From positions 310,001-374,000 of the forward strand of contig NZ_JACIDS010000004.1 of the NCBI RefSeq assembly GCF_014196455.1: a DNA stretch of 64,000 bases, in the 5' to 3' direction. Below the pieces are notes generated by a model. It was given only the letters and a program-made list of their open reading frames with translations, was not told the origin of the DNA and ran no database searches. This document shows positions 40,272-49,527 of the stretch, piece by piece; position 1 is the first letter of the stretch; the number at the start of each line of letters is the position of its first letter. The DNA is from Kaistia hirudinis (GTDB taxonomy: Bacteria; Pseudomonadota; Alphaproteobacteria; Rhizobiales; Kaistiaceae). Made by a program: the position numbers and the translations under genes.

Positions 40272-40979
40272 ATGACCCAACACAGCGTCATCCTCGAAGG
40301 CGTGTCGAAATCCTTCACGCTGCATCTGCGCGACGGCCTCCGGATCGGCGTCGTCGACAATGTCTCCTTCGCCGTCTCGCCCGGCGAATGCGTGGTGCTC
40401 GGCGGCCCGTCCGGCGCCGGCAAATCGTCGATCCTCAAGATGATCTATGGCAATTATCGCTGCGAGGCGGGCCGCATCCTCGTGCGCGATGGCGCGGAAT
40501 TCGTCGATGTCGCGACCGCCGAGCCGCGGCGCGTGCTGGCGCTCCGCGCCTCCGTCATGGGCTATGTCAGCCAGTTCCTGCGCGTGATCCCGCGCGTCTC
40601 CACGCTCGATATCGTCGCGGGCGCCGCCCAGTCCGACGGGGTCGGCGAGTGCGAGGCCTGGAGCCGCGCCGAGCGGCTGCTGACGTTGCTCAACGTGCCC
40701 GAGCGGCTCTGGTCGCTGCCGCCGGCGACCTTTTCCGGCGGCGAGCAGCAGCGCGTCAACATCGCCCGCGGCCTCGCCGCCGAGCGGCCGGTGCTGCTGC
40801 TCGACGAGCCGACCGCCTCGCTGGACGCGGCGAACCGCGCCGTCGTCGTGCGGCTCATTGAAGAGAAGAAGGCGGCCGGCGCCGCGGTGATCGGCATCTT
40901 CCACGACGAGGATGTGCGTGATCGCGTCGCCGACCGGATCGTTGACGTGACCCGCTTCGCCACGGAAAAGGCGGCATAA
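40272..40979 (+). CDS. phnL: C-P lyase ABC-type ATPase PhnL
   Basis: A 235-residue ABC ATPase acting with PhnGHI. VSKSFTLHLRDGLRIGVVDNVSF, Walker A GPSGAGKSS, YVSQFLRVIPRVSTLDIVA, signature FSGGEQQRVNIARGL, Walker B VLLLDEPTASLD and FHDEDVRDRVADR are the PhnL landmarks. It is followed by a pair of inverted repeats before phnM, so phnMN may be expressed differently. Confidence 0.95.
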   Translation: MTQHSVILEGVSKSFTLHLRDGLRIGVVDNVSFAVSPGECVVLGGPSGAGKSSILKMIYGNYRCEAGRILVRDGAEFVDVATAEPRRVLALRASVMGYVSQFLRVIPRVSTLDIVAGAAQSDGVGECEAWSRAERLLTLLNVPERLWSLPPATFSGGEQQRVNIARGLAAERPVLLLDEPTASLDAANRAVVVRLIEEKKAAGAAVIGIFHDEDVRDRVADRIVDVTRFATEKAA

Positions 40980-41007
40980 TGAGTGCGGCGGGGCCGACGC
41001 TCTCCTT

Positions 41008-41062
41008 GAGCCTCCCCCTTGAGGGGAGGCCGAAAACGCCTCGGCGTTTTCGGGAGGGGGTC
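41008..41062. repeat. Family B palindromic repeat, pair 1 left
   Basis: The unit is GAGCCTCCCCCTTGAGGGGAGG, then a stem CGAAAACGCC-TC-GGCGTTTTCG, then GGAGGGGGTCA. With the inverted copy at 41101 it forms a pair about 40 bases apart between phnL and phnM. Confidence 0.9.
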
Positions 41063-41100
41063 ATGGTCTCGCCATGGCTGTGAGATTAGAAGAGCAGACG

Positions 41101-41157
41101 TGACCCCTCCCCAAAACCGCTTCGCGGTTTTGACCCTCCCTCAAGGGGAGGGTTCAA
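41101..41157. repeat. Family B palindromic repeat, pair 1 right (inverted)
   Basis: The reverse arrangement: TGACCCCTCCCC, stem AAAACCGC-TTC-GCGGTTTT, GACCCTCCCTCAAGGGGAGGG. It ends 46 bases before the phnM start. Confidence 0.9.
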
Positions 41158-41203
41158 GGGGAGGATCCCGTCGGCTCAAGCTGAATTGGAAAGACCGGCT
41201 CCG

Positions 41204-42355
41204 ATGATCGACCCGCGCGACTATGTCCTCTCCAACGCCACGCTCGTGCTGCCCGACCGCGTCGTCGAAGCGGGCTGGGTGGCCGTCGCCGACGGCGTGA
41301 TCGCCGAGATCGGGGAGGGCGCTGCGCCCGAGACGGGCATCGACCTTGCCGGCGACTATCTGATTCCGGGCCTGGTCGAACTGCACACCGACCATCTCGA
41401 GGCGCATTTCGCGCCGCGCCCGCATGTGCGCTGGCATCCGCTCGCCTCGGTCATGGCCTATGACGCGCAGATCGCCGCTGCCGGCATCACGACGGTGTTC
41501 GATTCGCTCCGCGCCGGCTCCGACGCTGATTCCGCGTCGATCGGCGAGGATCTGATCAAGCTCGCCGAGGCGCTGGACGAGGCGAAGAGCGCGGGGCATC
41601 TGCGCGTCGATCACCGCACGCATCTGCGCTGCGAGATCGCCTGCGAGGACGTGATCGAGCAGGTCGAGGATTTCTCGCACCGCTTCCCGATCCACATGAT
41701 GTCGCTGATGGATCACACGCCCGGCCAGCGCCAGTTCTCCGACCTCGAGACCTGGCGGCGCTTCTATATGCGCCGCAAGCCGATGAGCGAGGAGGATGCG
41801 GATCGCTTCATCCGCCAGCGGCTGGAACTGCACGCGACCCATGCCGCGCCGAACCGGCGCCGGCTGATCGATATCGCCGGCGGTGTCGGCGCGGTTCTGG
41901 CGAGCCATGACGACGCGACGGCGGCGCATGCGGCCGAGGCGGTCGAGAACGGCGTCGCGATCGGCGAGTTCCCGACCACGCTCGAGGCCGCCGAGGCACT
42001 GCATGGCGCCGGCATCGGCGTGATGATGGGCGGACCGAACGTCGTGCGCGGCGGCTCGCATTCCGGCAACATCGCGGCCGAGCAACTGGCACGGGCCGGC
42101 GTGCTCGACATCCTCTCCTCGGACTATGTGCCGGCGAGCCTGCTGATGTCGGCCTTCCAGCTGCCGCAGCGGGCGCCGAACATCGATCTGCCGACGGCGA
42201 TCCGCACGGTGACGCTGACCCCAGCCGAGGCGACGGGGCTCGGCGACCGCGGCGCGATCGCGCCCGGGCTGCGCGCCGATCTCGTCCGCGTGCACCTCGC
42301 GGGCGAGACGCCGATCGTGCGCCAGGTCTGGCGCCAGGGCCGCCGCGTTTCGTGA
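41204..42355 (+). CDS. phnM: Alpha-D-ribose 1-methylphosphonate 5-triphosphate diphosphatase
   Basis: A 383-residue amidohydrolase-superfamily enzyme that removes pyrophosphate from the triphosphate made by PhnGHIL. The metal site starts at GLVELHTDHLE; DHRTHLRCEIA, LMDHTPGQRQF and SSDYVPASLLMSAF follow as in other PhnM proteins. The ATG at 41204 gives MIDPRDYVLSNA, a normal start; an in-frame TTG at 41186 is less likely. phnN follows after ten bases. Confidence 0.96.
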   Translation: MIDPRDYVLSNATLVLPDRVVEAGWVAVADGVIAEIGEGAAPETGIDLAGDYLIPGLVELHTDHLEAHFAPRPHVRWHPLASVMAYDAQIAAAGITTVFDSLRAGSDADSASIGEDLIKLAEALDEAKSAGHLRVDHRTHLRCEIACEDVIEQVEDFSHRFPIHMMSLMDHTPGQRQFSDLETWRRFYMRRKPMSEEDADRFIRQRLELHATHAAPNRRRLIDIAGGVGAVLASHDDATAAHAAEAVENGVAIGEFPTTLEAAEALHGAGIGVMMGGPNVVRGGSHSGNIAAEQLARAGVLDILSSDYVPASLLMSAFQLPQRAPNIDLPTAIRTVTLTPAEATGLGDRGAIAPGLRADLVRVHLAGETPIVRQVWRQGRRVS

Positions 42356-42365
42356 GGATGGCGTC

Positions 42366-42926
42366 ATGGCCGGAGCCTTCGTCGCAATCGTCGGGCCGAG
42401 CGGCGCCGGCAAGGACACGCTGATCGCGCATGCGCGGGCAGCGCTCGCCGGCGATCCGGCGTTCCTGTTCGTGCGCCGCATGGTGACGCGCGGGGCCAAC
42501 GCCTTCGAGGATCACGACACGATCGACGAGGCGACCTTCGCGGCCGGCCACGCCAGCGACGGCTTCGCGCTCTCCTGGCGCGCGCATGGGCTCGGCTATG
42601 CGCTGCCCGCCACGACGCGCGACGCCGTGGAGGCGGGAACCGTCGCCATCTGCAACCTGTCGCGCGGCGTGCTCGCCGAGGCGCGGCGCCGTTTCCCGCG
42701 CGTCGTCGTCGTCTTCGTCACCGCGCCGCCGGAGCTGATCGCCGGGCGCCTCGCCGCGCGCGGGCGCGAGAGCGAGGCGGCGATCCGCGAGCGGCTGGCG
42801 CGCGAGGCCGCGTTCTGCGATCCGGTCGGCGCGGATTTGACCGTGATGAACGACCGCCCGGTCGAGGTCACGAGCGGCGAGCTGATCACTTTCCTGAGCA
42901 GGCTCAAGGAAGCGCAGGACGCTTGA
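42366..42926 (+). CDS. phnN: Ribose 1,5-bisphosphate phosphokinase
   Basis: A 186-residue P-loop kinase related to guanylate kinase, making PRPP from ribose 1,5-bisphosphate at the end of phosphonate breakdown. Walker A is GPSGAGKDT, and RRMVTRGANAFEDHDTIDEATF and ALSWRAHGLGYALP are typical. A GAGGA lies before the ATG. A repeat block follows the stop. Confidence 0.94.
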   Translation: MAGAFVAIVGPSGAGKDTLIAHARAALAGDPAFLFVRRMVTRGANAFEDHDTIDEATFAAGHASDGFALSWRAHGLGYALPATTRDAVEAGTVAICNLSRGVLAEARRRFPRVVVVFVTAPPELIAGRLAARGRESEAAIRERLAREAAFCDPVGADLTVMNDRPVEVTSGELITFLSRLKEAQDA

Positions 42927-42936
42927 GATCCTACAC

Positions 42937-43070
42937 CTTCTCCCTCTCCCGCAGCGCGGGAGAGGGCCGGGGTGAGGGGCTTTCTTTCTGCTTCGTTCCG
43001 CACCCGCCGTCGGCCTCGGCAAGGAAGACCCTCACCCGACCTCTCCCGCGAGCGGGAGAGGGGAAGAAAA
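42937..43070. repeat. Family C palindromic repeat after phnN
   Basis: Two inverted units, TCTCCCTCTCCCGCAGCGCGGGAGAGGGCCGGGGTGAGGGG and CCCTCACCCGACCTCTCCCGCGAGCGGGAGAGGGG, fill the 163-base gap between the convergent phnN and SDR genes. Strong stem-loops here could end transcription from both sides. Confidence 0.9.
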
Positions 43071-43089
43071 GGCAGAGCCGGCCTGACGT

Positions 43090-43827
43090 TCAGGCCAATG
43101 TGCGCCCGCCATTCACCGCGATGGTCTGGCCGGTGATGAAATCGGCGGCCGGCGAGGCGAGAAAGACGATCGTCCCGGCGAGATCCTCCGGCTTGCCCTG
43201 GTAGCCGAGCGGGACGAGGCGGCGATAGGCCTCGCGCTCGTCCTCGGTGACATCGGCATGGCGCGCGACGGGGATGAAGCCGGGCGCGACGAGGTTCACC
43301 GTGATGCCGAAGGGCCCGAGCTCGGTCGCGAAGGAGCGCGTCAGCCCGACCATGGCGGCCTTGGCGCCGACATAGTGGGCGAATTCCGGATTGCCCATAT
43401 CGACCACTTCCGAGCCGATATTGATCACCTTGCCGGAGCGGCGCGCCTTCCAGGCCGGCAGCACCTCCTGCAGGATCAGAAGCGGCGCCTTCACGAAGAA
43501 GCGAAGCTGGTCGAGATGATCGTCCCAGCTCTGCGCCTCGATCGCGATGAAGGGCTGCGGGCCGGTGGCGTTGTTGACGATCACGTCGAGCGGCCCGAGC
43601 TTGCCCTCGATCTCGTGGATGCCGTGGCGCACGCTGGCCTTGTCGGTCACGTCGAACTTGAAGGCAGCCGCCTTGCCGCCGGCCGCCTGGATCGCATCGA
43701 CCACGGCGGCCGCGCCGGCATCGTCATGGGCATAATTGACCGCAACGCTCCATCCCGCCGCGCCGAGCGCCTTCGCCATCGCCGCGCCCAGGCTGCGCGA
43801 CGCGCCGGTGACCAGAACCACACCCAT
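43090..43827 (-). CDS. Short-chain dehydrogenase/reductase
   Basis: A 245-residue classical SDR. TGASRSLGAAMAKAL is the NAD(P) loop (TGxxxxxG), NNATG is the structural motif, Ser of INIGSEVV and YVGAK give the catalytic Ser-Tyr-Lys. A GGGAGGA ribosome-binding site precedes the ATG. The substrate is unknown; homologues are usually labelled 3-oxoacyl-ACP reductase, but the neighbourhood of sugar genes makes a sugar or sugar-lactone substrate reasonable. Confidence 0.88.
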   Translation of the reverse strand: MGVVLVTGASRSLGAAMAKALGAAGWSVAVNYAHDDAGAAAVVDAIQAAGGKAAAFKFDVTDKASVRHGIHEIEGKLGPLDVIVNNATGPQPFIAIEAQSWDDHLDQLRFFVKAPLLILQEVLPAWKARRSGKVINIGSEVVDMGNPEFAHYVGAKAAMVGLTRSFATELGPFGITVNLVAPGFIPVARHADVTEDEREAYRRLVPLGYQGKPEDLAGTIVFLASPAADFITGQTIAVNGGRTLA

Positions 43828-43933
43828 CTCGATCCTCCCTCAAGCCGCCCACGCAATCCGCCGGCGATCGTTGCAGCCAGCGAAGCATATTCGGGGCACC
43901 TTGTCGTGGGGGATGGGGAGTTGCTGCGCATGT

Positions 43934-43972
43934 CCCCTCTCCCGCGGAGCGGGGGAGGGCCAGGGAGGGGGC
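43934..43972. repeat. Family C palindromic repeat, single unit
   Basis: CCCCTCTCCCGCGGAGCGGGGGAGGGCCAGGGAGGGGGC, one arm pair only, slightly degenerate against the other copies. Confidence 0.75.
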
Positions 43973-44004
43973 TGACAGCTGTACCGGCAAAGTCTCGCGT
44001 TCTT

Positions 44005-44059
44005 GCACCCTCCCCTTGAGGGAGGGTCAAAACCGCAAAGCGGTTTTGGGGAGGGGTCG
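44005..44059. repeat. Family B palindromic repeat, pair 2 left
   Basis: GCACCCTCCCCTTGAGGGAGGG, stem CAAAACCGC-AAA-GCGGTTTTG, then GGGAGGGGTCGCGG. Inverted partner at 44221. Confidence 0.9.
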
Positions 44060-44220
44060 CGGCCCCTCCGCAAGACACCGGCGGTGCGGACCATCACGGG
44101 GCGCGCCTCGCCAAGACCGCAAAGTGTTCCGGAGAGGGTGTTCGGGGCGACGTCGAGGCGCTCTCCCGTCCAGCCTTATCCTTCGACAGACAGGCAGAAC
44201 GCTTCGGCGCCGCCGAAGCT

Positions 44221-44279
44221 AGCCCCTCCCCGAAAACGCCAAGAGCGTTTTCGGCCCTCCCTCAAGGGGAGGGCTCAAG
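44221..44279. repeat. Family B palindromic repeat, pair 2 right (inverted)
   Basis: CCCCTCCCCGAAAACGCCAAGAGCGTTTTCGGCCCTCCCTCAAGGGGAGGGCTCAAG, ending about ten bases before the end of the isomerase-like gene. Confidence 0.9.
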
Positions 44280-44289
44280 AGAAGTCCCC

Positions 44290-45138
44290 TCACGCCCGCT
44301 CCCACCCCTCCTTCATGAGCCTGATCGCCCCGAGATACACATCCTCCGGCTTTTCAAACAGCGGGCGCCAGACGCGGGTGGCGGCGGCGAGGTCGGGGAG
44401 GGCGGAGCCGAAGGCTTCGACGGTCATCCAGCCGTCATAGCCGACCTCTTTCAGCGCCTTGAACACGGCGGCGAAATCGATCGGGCCGGTGCCCGGCGTG
44501 CCGCGGTCGTTCTCGGAGATGTGGACGTGGTTGATCGCGCTATGTGTCGCGTGGATGGCGCGGGGCTGGTTCTTCTCTTCGATGTTGAAGTGGAAGGTGT
44601 CGTAGAGATAGCCGTAATTCGGCTCGTCGACCGCCTCGACCAGCGCCTTGGCGGCGCCGGCCGTGTTGAGGAAATAGCATTCGAAGCGGTTGAGCGGCTC
44701 GACCGAGATCGCGACGCCCTGCTTCGCCGCATAGCGCGCGGCTTCCTTCGAAACCTCGGCGCAGCGCCGGCGTTCGTCCGCCGTCGGGCCGCGGCCGGTG
44801 AATTCGCCGAGCGGCTGGTGCAGCGGTCCTGCGACCATGTCGCCGCCGAGCGCGGCGGTGCAATCGCTCAGCCATTGCAGATGCGCCAGTGCGCCGGCCC
44901 GCTCAGTGGGATCGGCCGAGACCGCGCTCCTGCCGCCGCCCGGCATGATGCCGATGCCGTTGCCTTCGAGCCCCGCCGCGCGGATCCGCCGGCCGAGCGT
45001 TTCGAAATGCTCCGGCGTTCCCTCGAACATCGGCACCTCGACGCCGTCATAGCCGGCGGCCTTCAGCTGATCGAGGATCGGCCAATGTTCCTCGCGCACA
45101 TGGGTGGTCCACAGCAGCAGGTTGAAGCCGAATTTCAT
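44290..45138 (-). CDS. Sugar isomerase/epimerase, D-tagatose 3-epimerase-like TIM barrel
   Basis: A 282-residue xylose-isomerase-like TIM barrel. The divalent-metal ligands of ketose 3-epimerases can be placed: Glu in ISVEPLNRFE, Asp/His in YDTFHFNIEE, His in HVHISENDRGTPGTG and Glu in MTVEAFGS. KFGFNLLLWTTHV is the usual N-terminal strand. It may interconvert ketoses or act on an oxidised sugar. GGGAGGA precedes the ATG at 45138. It is the last gene of the minus-strand catabolic block. Confidence 0.85.
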   Translation of the reverse strand: MKFGFNLLLWTTHVREEHWPILDQLKAAGYDGVEVPMFEGTPEHFETLGRRIRAAGLEGNGIGIMPGGGRSAVSADPTERAGALAHLQWLSDCTAALGGDMVAGPLHQPLGEFTGRGPTADERRRCAEVSKEAARYAAKQGVAISVEPLNRFECYFLNTAGAAKALVEAVDEPNYGYLYDTFHFNIEEKNQPRAIHATHSAINHVHISENDRGTPGTGPIDFAAVFKALKEVGYDGWMTVEAFGSALPDLAAATRVWRPLFEKPEDVYLGAIRLMKEGWERA

Positions 45139-45455
45139 GAGGGGGTCCTCCCGGACGTCTCGTTGAATGGAGGCGCGGCGGTGCGTGCTGCCGCCTGTTG
45201 TTTGTGTGGGCCTTTGCCGGGGGGCGCGCGCGACGGGAGACACTGTCTCCGTCGCTCCCCCCATTTTCCGTCATCCCGTGCGCGACACGGGATCCAGACA
45301 GCCGAGGCGCGTGACGCCTGAACGCCTCTGGCTGAATGGATCCCGGCTTTCGCCGGGATGACGGCGGAGCGTGGAGCGACGCCGGCCCCTTGGGACGGGG
45401 CAGGAAGAGGCTCGGCGAGGCGACGCGACGGAAGCGTCCGCCGAACCCGCCCCCC
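45139..45455. other. Intergenic region with a family A repeat
   Basis: A 317-base gap between the isomerase-like and Gfo/Idh/MocA genes. Apart from the family A palindrome at 45269-45363 I see no gene or clear operator. Confidence 0.7.
45269..45363. repeat. Palindromic repeat family A, copy 2
   Basis: Starts CGTCATCCCGTGCGCGACACGGGATCC and ends GGATCCCGGCTTTCGCCGGGATGACG, with the shared CAGCCGAGGCG centre. Confidence 0.9.
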
Positions 45456-46592
<1,137 letters not shown>

Positions 46593-46644
46593 GTTTCCTC
46601 CCGGGATCCGTGCGCCGCTTCAGCGGCTGCATTCTCTGTGATGG

Positions 46645-46740
46645 CGTCATCCCGGGCTTGACCCGGGATCCATGCAGCCGAGGCGTCAGGCGATGCGGCG
46701 TCTCAGGCTGAACGGATCCCGGCCTTCGCCGGGATGACGG
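46645..46740. repeat. Palindromic repeat family A, copy 3
   Basis: CGTCATCCCGGGCTTGACCCGGGATCC to GGATCCCGGCCTTCGCCGGGATGACG, in the 195-base gap between two minus-strand genes. Confidence 0.92.
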
Positions 46741-46787
46741 CGGTGGAGCGTGAAGGCCGTCGACCTCCCCTCGGGGAGAGGCGGCGC

Positions 46788-47831
46788 CTATTCGCTCCAG
46801 CCGTGCGCCTCGCGCACCTTGATCATCGCGCCCAGCACCTTGTTCCAGGTGTCCTGGCTCTCCATGACGCTGTTGGGGAACATGCAGCCGTCCCAGCAGA
46901 TGTGACGCATGCGCTTGGTCAGATTGCCGTCGCGGTCGCGCAGCCAGTAGCCGGCATGCTTGGCGATATCGAGCCGGCCGTTCGGGTCGTCGACCTGGCA
47001 GTGGCGGCCGGTCTTCTCATGATCGCCCGAGCCGAAGACGGTGCCGTCATTCTGTGCGACGTGGAAATCCATGGTCCAGGGGCGGAGCGCGTCGGCGACC
47101 TTGCGATAGGCAGCGTCGAGCGTCGCCTTGTCGGCCCAGTCATAGTCCTTCGGCAGGATGCGGTCGTTCTCCGCATTGTAGCCGAGCGTATAGAGCATCG
47201 AATGGGCCATGTCGGCCTGGTAGCCGACCACGCCGGGACGCCCGACCATTTCGAGCAGCTTGACCATCTCGCGCCAGGAATGCATGCCGCCCCAGCAGAT
47301 CTCGCCCTCGGCGACGAGGAACTCGTCATAGTCCTCGGCGATATCGGCGGCCTCCGAAAAGGTCTGCGCGATCAGCTTGGTATTGCCCTCGGGATTCTTG
47401 TCCCAGGCCTCGACGCCGACGGAGGAATCGATGCGGATGCCGCCGGTCGGGCGGATGCCGAGGTCGCGCATCTGCTGGCCGATCGCGCAGGCCTTGCGCA
47501 CCTGCTCGACGAAGCGCTTCCGATCCTCGGCCGAGCCCATGGCCGAGCCGCCGCCGGCCCCGCCCCAGATCGGCGCCACGAAGGAGCCGACCTTGAGGCC
47601 ATAGGAGGCGATGTGATCGCTCATGCGCTTCACGGCGTCCTTGTCGCTGTCGATGTCGAAATGCGGCGCGGTGATGAAGAGATCGATCCCGTCGAACTTC
47701 ACGCCGTCGACCTCGGCATTGGCGGTGAGGCGCAGCAGCGTGTCGAGCGCGATGATCGGCTCGCTGTCGCCGCCCTTGCCGACCACGCCCGGCCAGGCCG
47801 CATTGTGCAGCTTGGGATAGTTGTTGGCCAT
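46788..47831 (-). CDS. Sugar isomerase-like TIM-barrel protein
   Basis: A 347-residue xylose-isomerase-like barrel of a group longer than the tagatose epimerases. Visible blocks are FDGIDLFITAPHFDIDSDKDAVKRM, GSFVAPIWGGAGGGSAMG, GIRIDSSVGVEAWDKNP, VAEGEICWGGMHSW (a probable metal Glu), VVGYQADMAHSMLYTLGYN (Asp/His) and TMDFHVAQNDGTVFGSGDHEKTG. The reaction is unknown; isomerisation or beta-elimination on an oxidised sugar would fit the neighbouring dehydrogenase. GGGAGGA precedes the ATG. Confidence 0.8.
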   Translation of the reverse strand: MANNYPKLHNAAWPGVVGKGGDSEPIIALDTLLRLTANAEVDGVKFDGIDLFITAPHFDIDSDKDAVKRMSDHIASYGLKVGSFVAPIWGGAGGGSAMGSAEDRKRFVEQVRKACAIGQQMRDLGIRPTGGIRIDSSVGVEAWDKNPEGNTKLIAQTFSEAADIAEDYDEFLVAEGEICWGGMHSWREMVKLLEMVGRPGVVGYQADMAHSMLYTLGYNAENDRILPKDYDWADKATLDAAYRKVADALRPWTMDFHVAQNDGTVFGSGDHEKTGRHCQVDDPNGRLDIAKHAGYWLRDRDGNLTKRMRHICWDGCMFPNSVMESQDTWNKVLGAMIKVREAHGWSE

Positions 47832-48190
47832 TCGATCCTCCCAGATCGTCTTGCTGGAGCTTCAGCTCCATTGTCGTTTCACAGTCAAACGTGGCATGCC
47901 TGCCTTACAAATTCCAGCGTGTCGGCGCGGCAACCTTCGCCTGAGCCCTCCGCTCGAGAGTTCCTTCGCAAAAGGAGCGCCGTGCCGCTGCCGAGGATGC
48001 TCCGATCCCCACCCCCATTCTCCGTCATCCCGGCGGAAGCCGGGATCCATTCAGCCTGAGGCGCCTCATCGCCTGACGCCTCGGCTGTATGGATCCCGGG
48101 TCAAGCCCGGGATGACGGCAGAGAATGGGTCGGCGCCACGGATCGATCTTTCGCCGCGCAAGCCTCAAGCGGGGCGCCAAGCGCCCCCCC
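47832..48190. other. Intergenic region with a family A repeat
   Basis: A 359-base gap between the TIM-barrel and cupin genes with a family A palindrome at 48023-48118. The rest shows no coding potential that I would trust. Confidence 0.7.
48023..48118. repeat. Palindromic repeat family A, copy 4
   Basis: CGTCATCCCGGCGGAAGCCGGGATCC to GGATCCCGGGTCAAGCCCGGGATGACG. It is closest in sequence to copy 1. Confidence 0.92.
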
Positions 48191-48592
48191 CTATTTCCGC
48201 AGATCCTTCCACGGCGCCTCGCCGGCGACGTCGACCACCTCGTAGCCGATCGACCCGACGCACGGGCCGAGGATGGCCACGATGCGCGCTTCGCCCGTGC
48301 CGACATTGAACGAGGCGTGCACCACGTCTGCCGGGATGAAGGCCGCGTCGCCCGGGCCGAGGATCTTCTTCTCGCGGTCGACCCATTGCTCGACCGAGCC
48401 GGCGACGACGTAGATCACCTCTTCCTGGTCGGGATGCTTGTGGAAGTCGTGGCCCATTCCGGGCGTGAGCGTCACGCCGATCGTGGTGATCTGGCCCGCG
48501 CCGGTGGTCGGCGGATTGGCGATCCATTGCAGGCGGCCCCAGTCATTGGCCTCCTGCGGCGTGTCCTTGGCCAGAACGAATTTGCCGGGCAT
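48191..48592 (-). CDS. Small cupin-domain protein
   Basis: A 133-residue single-domain cupin. The metal-binding motif 1 is FHKHPDQEEVIYVVAGSVE (HxHX4-6E) and motif 2 is PADVVHASFNVG (final His). Such proteins act as sugar isomerases, epimerases or small dioxygenases, or only bind ligands. AGGGAGAA precedes the ATG. Its place between the TIM-barrel isomerase and the Tm-1-like pair suggests the same pathway. Confidence 0.85.
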   Translation of the reverse strand: MPGKFVLAKDTPQEANDWGRLQWIANPPTTGAGQITTIGVTLTPGMGHDFHKHPDQEEVIYVVAGSVEQWVDREKKILGPGDAAFIPADVVHASFNVGTGEARIVAILGPCVGSIGYEVVDVAGEAPWKDLRK

Positions 48593-48676
48593 CGGTGTCT
48601 TCTCCCTGTCAGCTTCTCTTTCACCTCGCCCTCAGACAGAGGGGAGGGAGGAGGGCGCGCGGCCCACCTTCCGAAC

Positions 48677-49507
48677 TCAAAAACTCAGCCCCTTGAACTT
48701 CCGCGTCTGCTCGGTGAGCGCGGCTTCGACGGGCAGGCGCTCCATGGAGGAGGCGCCGTAGAAGCCGTGGCAGTTCGCGGTGCGCTTCAGGATGAATTCT
48801 GCATCCTCGGGCTGGGCGATCGGGCCGCCATGGCACAGCACGATGATGTCGGAGCGCACTTTCAGCGCGGCCTCGGCGATGGCGTCGATATCGGCGACGC
48901 AGGTGTCGAGCGACTTCGCCGAGGTGGCGCCGATCGAGCCGCCGGTGGTGACGCCCATATGCGCGACGATGATATCGGCGCCGGCTTCCGCCATCGCGCG
49001 CGATTCATCGGGATTGAAGACATAGGGCGTGGTCAGCAGGTCGAGCCGGTGCGCCTCGGCGATCATGTCGACCTCGAGGCCGTAGCCCATGCCGGTCTCC
49101 TCGAAGCTCTGCCGCATGGCGCCGTCGAAGAGGCCGATCGTCGGGAAGTTCTGCACGCCGGAAAAGCCCATCCCTTTCAGCTCGGCGAGGAATTGAGGCA
49201 TCAGGACAAAGGGATCGGTGCCGTTGACGCCCGCCAGAACCGGCGTGTGGCGCACGACCGGCAGCACCTCATGCGCCATCTCCTTGACGATCTCGTTGGC
49301 GTTGCCATAGGCGAGCAGCCCGGCGGAGGAGCCGCGTCCGGCCATGCGGTAGCGGCCGGAATTATAGATGATGATCAGATCGATGCCGCCCGCCTCCTCG
49401 CACTTCGCCGAGAGGCCGGTGCCGGCGCCGCCGCCGACGATCGGCACGCGGCGCGCCACCATGTCCTTGAACTTTGCGAGGATCTCGCTGCGGGGAATGC
49501 GCGGCAT
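48677..49507 (-). CDS. PEP-hydrolase-like TIM barrel (Tm-1 C-terminal half homologue)
   Basis: A 276-residue protein of the phosphoenolpyruvate hydrolase/TIM-barrel signal-transduction family. It has [70 protein letters not shown] and [13 protein letters not shown]. In plant Tm-1 the same barrel is fused behind a UPF0261 domain; here the partner is the separate gene just upstream. The true substrate is unknown. Confidence 0.85.
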   Translation of the reverse strand: MPRIPRSEILAKFKDMVARRVPIVGGGAGTGLSAKCEEAGGIDLIIIYNSGRYRMAGRGSSAGLLAYGNANEIVKEMAHEVLPVVRHTPVLAGVNGTDPFVLMPQFLAELKGMGFSGVQNFPTIGLFDGAMRQSFEETGMGYGLEVDMIAEAHRLDLLTTPYVFNPDESRAMAEAGADIIVAHMGVTTGGSIGATSAKSLDTCVADIDAIAEAALKVRSDIIVLCHGGPIAQPEDAEFILKRTANCHGFYGASSMERLPVEAALTEQTRKFKGLSF

Positions 49508-49527
49508 CCGCGTTCCTTTCTTCGGGT

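Larger units (their letters stand above)
43828..44289. other. Repeat-rich intergenic region without a gene
   Basis: A 462-base gap holding one family C fragment (43934-43972) and an inverted pair of family B repeats (44005-44059 and 44221-44279). I see no convincing coding frame. The open frames here translate the repeats. Confidence 0.8.

Noticed and set aside
42927-43089. A coding gene in the phnN-SDR gap
   Set aside because: The open frame there translates only the family C repeat.
41008-44279. CRISPR-like appearance of multiple short repeats
   Set aside because: The units are imperfect inverted pairs at irregular spacing, not direct repeats with uniform spacers, and no cas gene is near.
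45269-45363. Family A repeats as small RNA genes
   Set aside because: They can fold, but no promoter or terminator is visible and the same sequence recurs at gene borders, which fits a dispersed repeat.
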